Shown: piece by piece, positions 18,126-25,530 of the stretch
How positions within the stretch are numbered: position 1 is the stretch's first letter
How the letters are laid out: every line of letters starts with the position of its first letter
Source: Chloracidobacterium sp.
GTDB taxonomy: Bacteria > Acidobacteriota > Blastocatellia > Pyrinomonadales > Pyrinomonadaceae
Reading direction: 5' to 3'
NCBI GenBank assembly: GCA_016712045.1
Contig: JADJRV010000008.1
Coordinates: forward strand, 45,357-109,356
Length of the DNA stretch: 64,000 nucleotides
Notes under the pieces: generated by a model
What the model was told of the DNA's origin: nothing
The model's input: the letters and a program-made list of their open reading frames with translations, nothing else
Databases searched by the model: none
Translations under genes and position numbers: made by a program

Positions 18126-18617
18126 ATGGTTTATATTTTATACGGAATCTTTTTTCTCTCGTGCCTCGTGCTTATCGCTGCGGTTTTGCTGCAGCCCGGT
18201 AAGACGGACGCTGGAGCTTTGTTTACAAGCAACGTGTCGAGCTCGGCTTTTGCTCCGCGGGGAACTGCGACGGTATTGTCCAAGGTAACGATCACGGCAG
18301 CAACAACATTTATGCTGTCCGCTCTGCTGCTTGCGATGCCGGCTCTGACGGGTAATGTTTCGGTGCTGAGCAGCAATCCCGACGCTCCCGCGGCTAACAC
18401 CGAGAGCATCTCGACCCCGGCTGATGTGAACGCCAATGTGGCAGTTCCGGCGACGGACGCTAACGCTAATACCGTCGTGCCCGCTCCGGCAAATGCTGCA
18501 CCGGCAAATGCGGCAGCCTCGGATACAGACAAACCGGCAGCTAATACCCGGCCCAATAACCCCGGCAAAAGCACCAGCGAAGAAATAGTCTTTGAAAACC
18601 TTGCTCAGGTGGCGTAA
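18126..18617 (+). CDS. secG: Protein translocase subunit SecG with Ala/Pro/Asn-rich tail
   Basis: The start is the ATG at 18126, because MVYILYGIFFLSCLVLIAAVL is the first SecG membrane helix. LLQPGKTDAGALF and the second helix (about residues 53-72) complete the core of the SecYEG accessory subunit. A tail of about 90 residues rich in Ala, Asn, Pro and Thr follows, as seen in some acidobacterial and proteobacterial SecG. The last five codons and the stop lie inside the tRNA-Leu gene (overlap 18603-18617), so the reading-frame end is unusual. It is preceded by tpiA, the common tpiA-secG order. Confidence 0.92.
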   Translation: MVYILYGIFFLSCLVLIAAVLLQPGKTDAGALFTSNVSSSAFAPRGTATVLSKVTITAATTFMLSALLLAMPALTGNVSVLSSNPDAPAANTESISTPADVNANVAVPATDANANTVVPAPANAAPANAAASDTDKPAANTRPNNPGKSTSEEIVFENLAQVA

Positions 18618-18687
18618 TTGGTAGCCGCGCACGTTTGAGGGGCGTGTGGAGTAATCCGTGGGGGTTCGAGTCCCCCCCTGAGCACCA
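18603..18687 (+). tRNA. tRNA-Leu, anticodon GAG
   Basis: The 85-base gene folds with a perfect acceptor stem (GCTCAGG with CCTGAGC), an encoded CCA, an anticodon stem CACGT/GCGTG around TTGAGGG (anticodon GAG), a long variable arm with a GGA/TCC stem typical of class II tRNAs, and a T arm GGGGG-TTCGAGT-CCCCC. It reads CUC/CUU leucine codons. The position directly after secG matches leuU of E. coli, which has the same anticodon. Its 5' end overlaps the secG reading frame by 15 bases. Confidence 0.96.
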
Positions 18688-18692
18688 TCATT

Positions 18693-18733
18693 AAAAAGGC
18701 TGACAAAGCATATCGCTCTGTCAGCCTTTTTCT
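18693..18733 (+). terminator. Rho-independent terminator after tRNA-Leu
   Basis: A 13-bp perfect stem, AAAAAGGCTGACA with TGTCAGCCTTTTT, encloses a 13-base loop and ends in a T run. It closes the tpiA-secG-tRNA unit. Because the A and T tracts are symmetrical it may also stop minus-strand transcription from the gene at 18757. Confidence 0.92.
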
Positions 18734-18756
18734 TTATGTATCGGGATATCAATCCC

Positions 18757-19041
18757 TTAATTTACAAACTTGATACAGCCGTCTTTGATCTCGATCTTTG
18801 CGTTATCGCTGACCTCGACATCGCCGCATTTTGTAGTAATGACCGCCTTCGTTCCGCTGCCGCCGATGGTCGCCGCCCCGCTGGTCGAGCCATTAAATGT
18901 CACCTCTGTGGTGGTGCCATCCTTTTTTACCTTGAACACCCACTTTTGCGAATCCTTGTTGTAATACCTGATATAGACCGACGCAAATGCGTTCATCCCA
19001 AGTAGCGAAACAAGCCCCAATGCCAAAATTGTCTTTCTCAT
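18757..19041 (-). CDS. Small exported protein of unknown function
   Basis: The 94-residue protein begins with a clear signal peptide (MRKTILALGLVSLLGMNAFA) and a beta-rich mature part. VYIRYYNKDSQKWVFKVKK is followed by a Gly/Ser/Thr-rich segment and KCGDVEVSDNAKIEIKDGC, with two cysteines near the end that might form a disulfide. I do not recognise the family. A good ribosome site (AGGAGAAAG on the minus strand) precedes the ATG. It is probably transcribed alone and stopped by the symmetrical terminator at 18693-18733. Confidence 0.7.
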   Translation of the reverse strand: MRKTILALGLVSLLGMNAFASVYIRYYNKDSQKWVFKVKKDGTTTEVTFNGSTSGAATIGGSGTKAVITTKCGDVEVSDNAKIEIKDGCIKFVN

Positions 19042-19142
19042 AACTTTCTCCTAATTGTTTATTTCAAGCCGGTTAGTGCCTTGTACTACTAGGAACGAGC
19101 GATCGTGATGAGACTTGCAACATCATATTTTGGTCCGGTCCA

Positions 19143-19172
19143 GGTGGACCAAGGTGGACCAAGGTGGACCAA
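19143..19172. repeat. Three perfect copies of a 10-bp unit
   Basis: GGTGGACCAA occurs three times in a row in the 150-base space between argB and the small exported gene. GGTCCA-CC half-sites just upstream make each junction partly palindromic (GGTCC/GGACC). No transcript end is obvious here. Confidence 0.85.
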
Positions 19173-19191
19173 CGGCAGCTTCGGACATTGG

Positions 19192-20079
19192 TTAAGCCAC
19201 TACCATCGTGCCCGTTCCTTCGTCCGTAAAGACCTCAGCTAAAATAGCGTTGCGTGTGGTGCCGCTGACGACGTGGGCTGAGCGGACGCCGCGGGCGAGC
19301 AGTGAGATGAGGTTTTCAAGCTTGGGGATCATGCCGCCTGTGGCGCGGCCCGATTCGATCATGTGGCGTGCATCTTCGACGGTCAGGCGCGAGAGTTTGG
19401 TGTCTTCGTTGCCTTCGTCTAGGTAGATGCCGTTTACGTCAGTCAGCAGGATGAGCTTTTCGGCCCCAAGATTGGCGGCGATCTCGGCGGCGATGGTGTC
19501 TGCGTTGATATTAAATATCTTGCCGTCGTCGTCGGCACCAAGCGAAGAGAGCACAGGCAGATAGCGGCTGTCTAAAAGTGTGTTTAGCAGCGACACATCG
19601 ATCTCGACGACATCTCCAACGTGGCCAAAATCTATTGTTTCGGTATGTCCGGTCTGTTTATTTACGACGTCTCGTGGCGGACGCTTGATTGCCTTTACAA
19701 CACCGCCGTCAACACCGGAAAGCCCGACGGCCGACACACCGCGACGGCGAAACTGAGCGAGTATTTCGGTATTGATCTTGCCGCGAAATATCATCTTGGC
19801 GAGTTCGAGCGTGTCGTCATCAGTCACGCGGCGGCCCTCGATGACCGTTTGTACAACGCCCAGCTTTTGGGCAAGCTCCGTAAGCTGTTTGCCGCCGCCG
19901 TGGATGACGCAGACGCGGATGCCGACCTGATGCAGCAGGGCGAGCTCCTCGGCCAGGGACGCAAGATTTTCTTTGTCCTCGGTGACTTTGCCTGAAAATT
20001 TGACGACAAAGGTCTTGCCCTGAAATTTTTGTATGTAGGGCAATGATTCGCGTAAGAGGTCCAGAGTATCTTGGTTCAT
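19192..20079 (-). CDS. argB: Acetylglutamate kinase
   Basis: The 295-residue amino-acid kinase phosphorylates N-acetylglutamate in arginine synthesis. FVVKFSGKVTED, VCVIHGGGKQLTELA, GRRVTDDDTLELAKM, VSAVGLSGVDG, INADTIAAEIAANLGAEKL and LLTDVNGIYLD are conserved ATP- and substrate-binding motifs; GKVTED replaces the more usual GGxAM in the first loop. It is the last gene of the minus-strand arginine cluster, separated from the carbamoyltransferase by an exported-protein gene. Regulation by ArgR is likely through the common transcript. Whether it is feedback-inhibited by arginine cannot be told with confidence; no long N-terminal helix extension is seen. Confidence 0.95.
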   Translation of the reverse strand: MNQDTLDLLRESLPYIQKFQGKTFVVKFSGKVTEDKENLASLAEELALLHQVGIRVCVIHGGGKQLTELAQKLGVVQTVIEGRRVTDDDTLELAKMIFRGKINTEILAQFRRRGVSAVGLSGVDGGVVKAIKRPPRDVVNKQTGHTETIDFGHVGDVVEIDVSLLNTLLDSRYLPVLSSLGADDDGKIFNINADTIAAEIAANLGAEKLILLTDVNGIYLDEGNEDTKLSRLTVEDARHMIESGRATGGMIPKLENLISLLARGVRSAHVVSGTTRNAILAEVFTDEGTGTMVVA

Positions 20080-20090
20080 ATTTTATCGGC

Positions 20091-20647
20091 TCAACGCGGC
20101 TGGACGGTATTTGGTCGGGAGGGAAATGCGAACACCCGCCGCGATGGGCTTCGAGAACATACTCGGGCTCATAATTATCCGCCCATACTTTTAACAGATA
20201 TGGCACATCATCCATTTCGTAAGTGCGAAACGAAAATGAATCGCCGGCGATCTTTCCGGTCAGGGCAACAGCCTCTTGGCGATACACTCCCACGACCGGT
20301 TGCTCAAAAAACTTTGGGTCATATGCTTTGATAAAAAGCTCGGCATTTTCGGGCCTTACTATTTTTGGCGTCATCCACCAACGCGAAAAATATACCTCAC
20401 TGGTCGGAAAAAAGGTTGTGCTCAGATATTCGGCTACAAATTCGAGCTTTCTGATCATCCCGTTCTCATTCTTGTACCTGATCGGCGACGCCGGGTAAAG
20501 CCGGTACTGGGGATTGACTGCATTCAGGCCGTTTCGCACATAAATGTTGATCTGATTTGTGCCCTGACCGCAATACTGTGCGTGTATTTCGTTGCCGGCG
20601 GCCGCAAATGACAAAGTGATGATGAACAATAATATTAGGTTTTTCAT
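20091..20647 (-). CDS. Exported protein of unknown function inside the arginine cluster, 3' end uncertain
   Basis: It starts with a signal peptide (MKNLILLFIITLSFAAAGNE) followed by a beta-rich mature domain with IYVRNGLNAVNPQYRLYP, FVAEYLSTTFFPTSEVYFS and a C-terminal DDVPYLLKVWADNYEPEY. Read literally the frame continues far into argB on the same strand, which is implausible. A single base change near 20100-20130 would end it at 20091 or at 20083, just before argB. I give 20091 as a working end. Family unknown. It sits 42 bases after the carbamoyltransferase and within about 15 bases of argB, so it is probably co-transcribed with them. Confidence 0.6.
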
Positions 20648-20689
20648 GCCTATCTGAACGCGAAGTTAAGACAAAACTTGCGCCACGCA

Positions 20690-21687
20690 CTAACTAAATA
20701 GCTTGCTCATTATCGCCTTTTGAATATGCAGACGATTCTCAGCCTCATCTATCACAACCGACCTCGACGAATCGATCACACCATCCGTCACGATCACATT
20801 TCGACGAACCGGCAGGCAATGCATAAATATCGCGTCATTTGTCCGCGACATTTTTGCCTCGTCAACGATCCAGTCGTTTCGCAAGGCCGGCACGATGCTC
20901 GATGTCTTTATCCGTATCGCCATAAAACTGCTTGCCGCCCCAGCTTTTAGCATAGACGACCTCGATGCCGTCAAAAGCGTTAATAACATCATTGGTAAAT
21001 TCAACGCTGCCTCCGTTTAAGGCTGCTTGCTGCTCGATCTCGGCGATCAATTCTTCGTCAAGCTCATAGCCCGCCGGATGAGCGATCCGCAGATCGTGGC
21101 CAAATTGTGCGGTGGCCAGCGCAAAGCTATTTGGCACCGCCATCGGCAACGGTTTCGGGTGCCAAGCCCATGTCAGCAAAACCTTTTTCTTGGTGGGCCC
21201 AAGCGTCTCGCGAATGGTCATCATATCCGCCATCGACTGACACGGATGGTGCATCGCAGATTCGAGATTGATAACTGGCACGGACGCGTATTTTTTGAAA
21301 GCATTAAGAATAGGATCGGTCCGCTCCGTTTCCCAATCTTTCAGCTCCGCAAATGTCCGCACACCGATCGCCGACACATATCGTTCAAGTACACGGACAA
21401 ATTCAGCCAGATGCTCGGTCTTATCGCCGTCCATCACAACGCCATCACGATGCTCAAGCGTCCACGACGTTCCGCCAGGTTCGAGGATCACGGCATTGCC
21501 GCCAAGTTCATAAATACCTACCTGCATCGACGCGGGTACGGAGGCTCGGGTTAAAAAAGACTAACGCGATCGACTTACCCGAAAGCGGTTTGTCGGCCCG
21601 AACGCCCGCTTTGAACTGCATCGCCGATTCGATGAGCTTGTCCAGCTCGACGCGGTCGAGATCAGATGTTATAAGATAATTGTTCAC
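20690..21687 (-). CDS. N-acetylornithine (or N-succinylornithine) carbamoyltransferase, two frame breaks
   Basis: Joined across two breaks, this aspartate/ornithine carbamoyltransferase relative has about 332 residues. FFNPSLRTRASMQVGIYELGG, AMHHPCQSMADMMTIRE, LLTWAWHPKPLPMAVPNSFA and FMHCLPVRRNVIVTDGVIDS are present. The WAWHPKPLP and HCLPVRRN blocks match the ArgF' type found in Xanthomonas (acetylornithine) and Bacteroides (succinylornithine) rather than plain ornithine carbamoyltransferase. Breaks lie near 21538 (a CG pair appears lost in CGCGCG) and near 20900. The GTG start at 21687 overlaps the argD stop by 4 bases. Which acyl group is used cannot be read safely, but argB and argC alongside favour acetyl. 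Confidence 0.85.
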
Positions 21688-22682
21688 GATTTCAAAACCT
21701 CGACCAGCATATCGATTTCGTCCGTGCTGACCATCAACGGCGGCAAGAGCCGCAGAACATTTGGATCGCTCGATGTGCCTGTGATTATTTTTTGTGACAG
21801 GAGTTTTTTATGTACAGGGCCACACGCCTCGTCAAATTCGATACCGAGTAAACAGCCTTTGCCGTGAACCGCCATGACACCAGTAACTCCGGAGAGGGAA
21901 GCACGCAGATGCTGCTCGATGCTGACTGAGTTCGCGATCATGTCATCGTCCTCAATAGCCTCTAACGTCGCCAAAACCGCTGCCATCGCAAGCATCCCGC
22001 CGCCAAACGTCGTGCCGAGGTCGTTGGTTTTAATATGAGCTGCAACACTGTCCTTGACGAGACAAGCCCCGACCGGAACACCGCTACCGAGGGATTTCGC
22101 AAGTGTGATGATATCGGGTACTGCGCCATCGGCGTGTTCGCTGCCGGCAATGAACCAGTTTCCAGTGCGTCCGACCCCGGTCTGCACTTCATCAAAGATC
22201 AGCACGATGCCAAGGTCGTCACATATCTGACGCAGCTCGGAGAAAAACGCAGGCGACGCCTCGCGAACACCGGCCATCGATTGAATCGGCTCAAGGATAA
22301 TTGCCGCTGTCTCGCGGTCCGCAACGGCACGGACACTGTCGATATTGCCAAACTCTTCAGTGCCGGAGTTACAAAAAAAAGCTTTTGTGAGTTTGTCAGG
22401 TGCGATTGATACAAGTTTTTCAGCCGCCTTTGCACGTATTTCGGAATAGACGAGGTTCGAATAAAACAGCACTTTCTCAGCCTGTTCTTGTATCGCCCTG
22501 ACAACGTGAGGATGCGAATGCCCGGTCGCACAAACCGCGTGGCCTCCATACAGATCGAGATACTTATCACCATCGCTCGTCCACACCCACACGCCAGAGC
22601 CACGCTCGACGGCTATGTCCATCTTGGCGTACGTCGCGAGTTGAAACTGGTCTTCGGTGGTTCTTATTTCTTGGAAATTCAT
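21684..22682 (-). CDS. argD: Acetylornithine aminotransferase with an internal deletion of about 55 residues
   Basis: The sequence is clearly ArgD-like: YLDLYGGHAVCATGHSHPHVV, LILEPIQSMAGVRE, LIFDEVQTGVGRTG and the PLP lysine in TLAKSLGSGVPVGA are present. However, FFCNSGTEE jumps directly to FGNIDSVRAV. The family normally has about 55 residues here (from GTEANEAA through FHGRT to the next strand), which contact the PLP phosphate and ring. The frame stays open, so about 160 bases are missing cleanly near 22350. The encoded protein should be inactive unless the deletion is an assembly artefact. A GTG at 22688 is an alternative start; stop and start of neighbouring genes overlap. Confidence 0.85.
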   Translation of the reverse strand: MNFQEIRTTEDQFQLATYAKMDIAVERGSGVWVWTSDGDKYLDLYGGHAVCATGHSHPHVVRAIQEQAEKVLFYSNLVYSEIRAKAAEKLVSIAPDKLTKAFFCNSGTEEFGNIDSVRAVADRETAAIILEPIQSMAGVREASPAFFSELRQICDDLGIVLIFDEVQTGVGRTGNWFIAGSEHADGAVPDIITLAKSLGSGVPVGACLVKDSVAAHIKTNDLGTTFGGGMLAMAAVLATLEAIEDDDMIANSVSIEQHLRASLSGVTGVMAVHGKGCLLGIEFDEACGPVHKKLLSQKIITGTSSDPNVLRLLPPLMVSTDEIDMLVEVLKS

Positions 22683-22684
22683 CT

Positions 22685-22912
22685 TCACACTCGTCGATCG
22701 AGATACTCCTTCGGGTAGTCACAAACACGGTATGCTAACACCCGAATGCTGCTCGGATCGGTCAGATAATTATTGATCTCACCCTCATTTAGCTTAAATT
22801 TGATCGTGTAGATCGCAACCGTCCCGCACGCGACGTCGAGAATGTAATCACCTGTCTCATCGTCGTGTTCGAGAATATAGAACCAAGTCTCTTCCGCGAT
22901 CGTCTTCAGCAT
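22685..22912 (-). CDS. Small protein of unknown function between argC and argD
   Basis: The 75-residue protein is acidic, soluble and has no signal peptide. Its sequence includes TWFYILEHDDETGDYILDVACG and FKLNEGEINNYL, ending in PKEYLDRRV. The start ATG overlaps the last base of the argC stop, and it ends 2 bases before the argD ATG, so it is tightly coupled in the operon. I do not recognise a family. The size and position suggest a small accessory or regulatory subunit, which is inference only. Codon use resembles the flanking genes. Confidence 0.75.
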   Translation of the reverse strand: MLKTIAEETWFYILEHDDETGDYILDVACGTVAIYTIKFKLNEGEINNYLTDPSSIRVLAYRVCDYPKEYLDRRV

Positions 22913-23952
22913 TACGGATTTGTTCCCACCATGCGGAGACCAGTAGTTTCATCCAATCCAAACATCAGATTCATATTCTGTACGGCCTGTCCCGCAGCCC
23001 CTTTGACAAGATTGTCGATTGCTGAAAACACAACAACCTGATTCCCATTCGTATGGACGGCGATGTCGCAGAAATTGGTCGTCTTGACCCAGTTGATATC
23101 GGGTGAACCATCGACCATGCGGACAAAGAACGCGTCGTTGTAAAAATGAGTGTAAAGGTTTCGGAGGTCCTCGTTTGTAAGCTGCACATTTGTCTCGAGA
23201 TAGCACGAAGCAAATATCCCGCGTGCGACCGGCAGGCTATGCGTCATAAAAACCAGCTCGCTGCCAAACTCGCCAACCTCGCACAAGTGCTGCTTGATCT
23301 CCGGAACATGCTGATGCGTAAATGGTTTGTACGCGTAGAAAGAATTCATCCGTTGCGGATGGTGGGTATTCGCGGCGGCTTTCGCACCAGATCCGCTCGA
23401 TCCGGTCTTCGCGTCCACGATGACGTTTCCTGTTAGCATCCCGCTCTTTACCATCGGGGCGAGTGCGAGCAGTGTCGCTGTCGCAAAACAACCCGGGTTT
23501 GCGATATATTGAGCGGATCTGATCGCTTCGCGATTTGTCTCGGTCAGGCCATAAACAAACCTGGTTTGCAGATCCGTCGCGGTGTGATCGAGCTTGTAAA
23601 ACTGCTTGAAAACCTCGGCATCGTCAATTCGAAAGTCACCTGAAAGATCGATGACTTTTATATGTGGCAGTAGTTGTGGCACGAGATCGAGAGCCTGGCC
23701 GTGCGGCAGGGCAAAGAAGGCAACGTCAATATTGGCTAGTGTCGAAAGATCATCAGGTGCCCTTTCAAAGTGAAGGTCGGTCAGCTCGAAAAGATTTTTA
23801 TGTACTTCGGCGACAGCTTTACCGGCGTGTTCGTTTGCTGTCACCAGCCGTACATCAGCGTTCGGATGAAACAGCAAAATACGGAGGAGCTCGCTCCCGC
23901 CGTAGCCGGAGCCGCCAAATATCGCGACGCGGATCTTTTTAGTTTCGCTCAC
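22912..23952 (-). CDS. argC: N-acetyl-gamma-glutamyl-phosphate reductase
   Basis: The 346-residue enzyme reduces acetylglutamyl phosphate to the semialdehyde with NADPH. VAIFGGSGYGGSELLRIL is the nucleotide-binding start, IANPGCFATATLLALAP holds the catalytic cysteine, and DAKTGSSGSGAKA, HHPQRMNSFYAYKPFTHQH and FMTHSLPVARGI match the family. It overlaps the upstream P-loop gene by 4 bases and the downstream 75-residue gene by 1 base, which indicates one tightly coupled transcript. Confidence 0.96.
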   Translation of the reverse strand: MSETKKIRVAIFGGSGYGGSELLRILLFHPNADVRLVTANEHAGKAVAEVHKNLFELTDLHFERAPDDLSTLANIDVAFFALPHGQALDLVPQLLPHIKVIDLSGDFRIDDAEVFKQFYKLDHTATDLQTRFVYGLTETNREAIRSAQYIANPGCFATATLLALAPMVKSGMLTGNVIVDAKTGSSGSGAKAAANTHHPQRMNSFYAYKPFTHQHVPEIKQHLCEVGEFGSELVFMTHSLPVARGIFASCYLETNVQLTNEDLRNLYTHFYNDAFFVRMVDGSPDINWVKTTNFCDIAVHTNGNQVVVFSAIDNLVKGAAGQAVQNMNLMFGLDETTGLRMVGTNP

Positions 23953-24992
23953 GCCGCTACCTCCGCAAGTTTTCCGGCTTTTCTCACTAATTCAAACAAC
24001 CTTGCTCCATCGCGACGTGCGTTTCCGGCGGGGAAACCGAAATGCTCATCGATATAGTCCTCGCCCATTTGCGAATCGGTCACCGACCCGGCGACGACAT
24101 CGATCCTGATCCCGAATTTTTCCATCACGGCTGCTCCACCTATGACGCCGACATAATCCGACGCGCAGAATACGAACGAAGAAACCGCATCCTGTATTTG
24201 AGAATCCTGCAACACCGCATCGACCGAGTAACCGCCGACAATGCCGTCGCCGAGTTCGACAACGATCAGATCAGGGGCAAACGAATTGAGATAATTGAGT
24301 ATTGCTTTCGAAATTGACGCCAAATCATCGTGGTCAACGGTAGAGGGTAGCCCGCAATCAAGAAAACTCGCTGTCGCGATCGCTCCGTTATCCTGCATGT
24401 GGAGCGTGTCGCGTAGACACGCAATACCAGATAATTTCGCGGCCGCCACGCGAAGCCCGCTGTTAGCCGCTTGTTTGATGATCTCGGTCGCCGCAACAGT
24501 CTTGCCGGAGTTCATACACGTCCCGGCGATCATTATGACTGGCGCCGTTGGGGCAAGTTTATCGATTGCGAGGAGAGCACCATCGCCAATGTTGATAGTC
24601 CGCCCGCTTTCATCACACGCGACGCCAATAACCTCAACCTCAATAGCCTCAGAAAACGACGAATGATGCCCTTTGCAGACGCCGATCACGCCACCCATAT
24701 TGAGCAGATGGAGCCGGTCACCATTTTTAACAGTGTCAGGCACCTCGCCGACAAAACCTTTCAACGCACGCCGCTTGCCCAATGCGCCAAGCAAAACGTC
24801 GCCCGTATTGATCTTTGCAAGCCGCCCGGAGGGAAGTTCGAGATTGCCGTACGTGACGCTCTCGGAAAGTGCCCGCACCGCAACGACATCACCCACCGCT
24901 GGACTGATCTCATCGGTTATCACCGAGACCGACCGTCCGAGAGCAAGCCTCGAAACAACCGAACCCATTTTTTCGATCTCAAGGAATTTCAT
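23949..24992 (-). CDS. Unassigned P-loop protein in the arginine operon
   Basis: The 347-residue protein has an N-terminal beta-rich domain (about 1-145) with GDVVAVRALSES and GRTINIGDGALLAID, then a Walker A motif GTCMNSGKT at about residues 157-165 in VIMIAGTCMNSGKTVAATEI. It continues KLSGIACLRDTLHMQDNGAI and a Walker B-like strand LIVVELGDGIVGG. The general layout resembles SIMIBI-class nucleotide-binding proteins such as DUF1611 or MobB, but I cannot assign it. It lies 11 bases after argR and overlaps argC by 4 bases, so a role in arginine synthesis or its control is likely by position. One possibility is a missing acyl-transfer or deacylation step; this is a guess. Confidence 0.8.
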   Translation of the reverse strand: MKFLEIEKMGSVVSRLALGRSVSVITDEISPAVGDVVAVRALSESVTYGNLELPSGRLAKINTGDVLLGALGKRRALKGFVGEVPDTVKNGDRLHLLNMGGVIGVCKGHHSSFSEAIEVEVIGVACDESGRTINIGDGALLAIDKLAPTAPVIMIAGTCMNSGKTVAATEIIKQAANSGLRVAAAKLSGIACLRDTLHMQDNGAIATASFLDCGLPSTVDHDDLASISKAILNYLNSFAPDLIVVELGDGIVGGYSVDAVLQDSQIQDAVSSFVFCASDYVGVIGGAAVMEKFGIRIDVVAGSVTDSQMGEDYIDEHFGFPAGNARRDGARLFELVRKAGKLAEVAA

Positions 24993-25003
24993 ATCGCGAC
25001 TTA

Positions 25004-25423
25004 TTATTTTGAAAACAAATTCCAGATCTTTGCTATCGCCGCTGTTTGTTTATCAGTACCGGGAACGGCGATAAAAATCGTGTCATCGCCGGCGATCGTG
25101 CCTACGATCTCGTCGATCCCCGCGGCATCTATCCGAACCGTGATGGCTGAAGCAAGTCCCGGATCGCAGCTCCCGACGATAAGATTGGCACCCGCAGGCA
25201 AGAGTGATTTAAGTCCATACCTAATAGCTCCCGAGGCAGCCGAAGGCAATTTGTAAATGCCATTGTTTTTTGAGATACCGAGTTCTTCTAGATCGCGCGA
25301 AACACTAGCCTGTGTGACGACAAAGCCACCTTGACCCAGCTTTTCGGCAAGCAGATCCTGTCGCGAGATCTTCTCTGTGCCGATTAGTTTTAGAATAAAA
25401 TCGTGCCTTTCTTTCTTTTGCAT
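25004..25423 (-). CDS. argR: Arginine repressor ArgR
   Basis: The 139-residue protein has the N-terminal winged helix (KERHDFILKLIGTEKISRQDLL and VTQASVSRDLEELGI) and the C-terminal arginine-binding trimerisation domain with VGTIAGDDTIFIAVPG, where the paired Asp residues contact arginine. ArgR binds arginine as a hexamer and represses biosynthetic genes. It is the first gene of the minus-strand arginine cluster. A perfect palindrome 12 bases upstream of its start is a good candidate for an autoregulatory operator. Confidence 0.95.
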   Translation of the reverse strand: MQKKERHDFILKLIGTEKISRQDLLAEKLGQGGFVVTQASVSRDLEELGISKNNGIYKLPSAASGAIRYGLKSLLPAGANLIVGSCDPGLASAITVRIDAAGIDEIVGTIAGDDTIFIAVPGTDKQTAAIAKIWNLFSK

Positions 25424-25434
25424 ACGAAGATTTA

Positions 25435-25457
25435 TTTATGCGTACATTACGCATAAA
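25435..25457. promoter_or_regulatory. Probable ArgR operator upstream of argR
   Basis: TTTATGCGTA is followed after 3 bases by its exact reverse complement TACGCATAAA. The size (about 20 bp) and AT-rich flanks match an ARG-box type site. A weaker related site (TGCATAATATACAT) follows at about 25470-25483, and ARG boxes often occur as pairs. The site lies immediately upstream of argR. Confidence 0.65.
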
Positions 25458-25530
25458 TCGATGATCCGGTGCATAATATACATCATGAGATGCGGATATA
25501 CAAGGAACATGTTGGAAATATTCGTGTTTT

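Noticed and set aside
18138..18752. A 204-residue minus-strand frame over secG and the tRNA
   Set aside because: It is an antisense shadow of secG and reads through the tRNA gene and terminator.
19820..20647. A 275-residue protein overlapping argB by about 260 bases
   Set aside because: The last 85 residues are a shadow of argB on the same strand. Only the part up to about 20091 looks like real protein.
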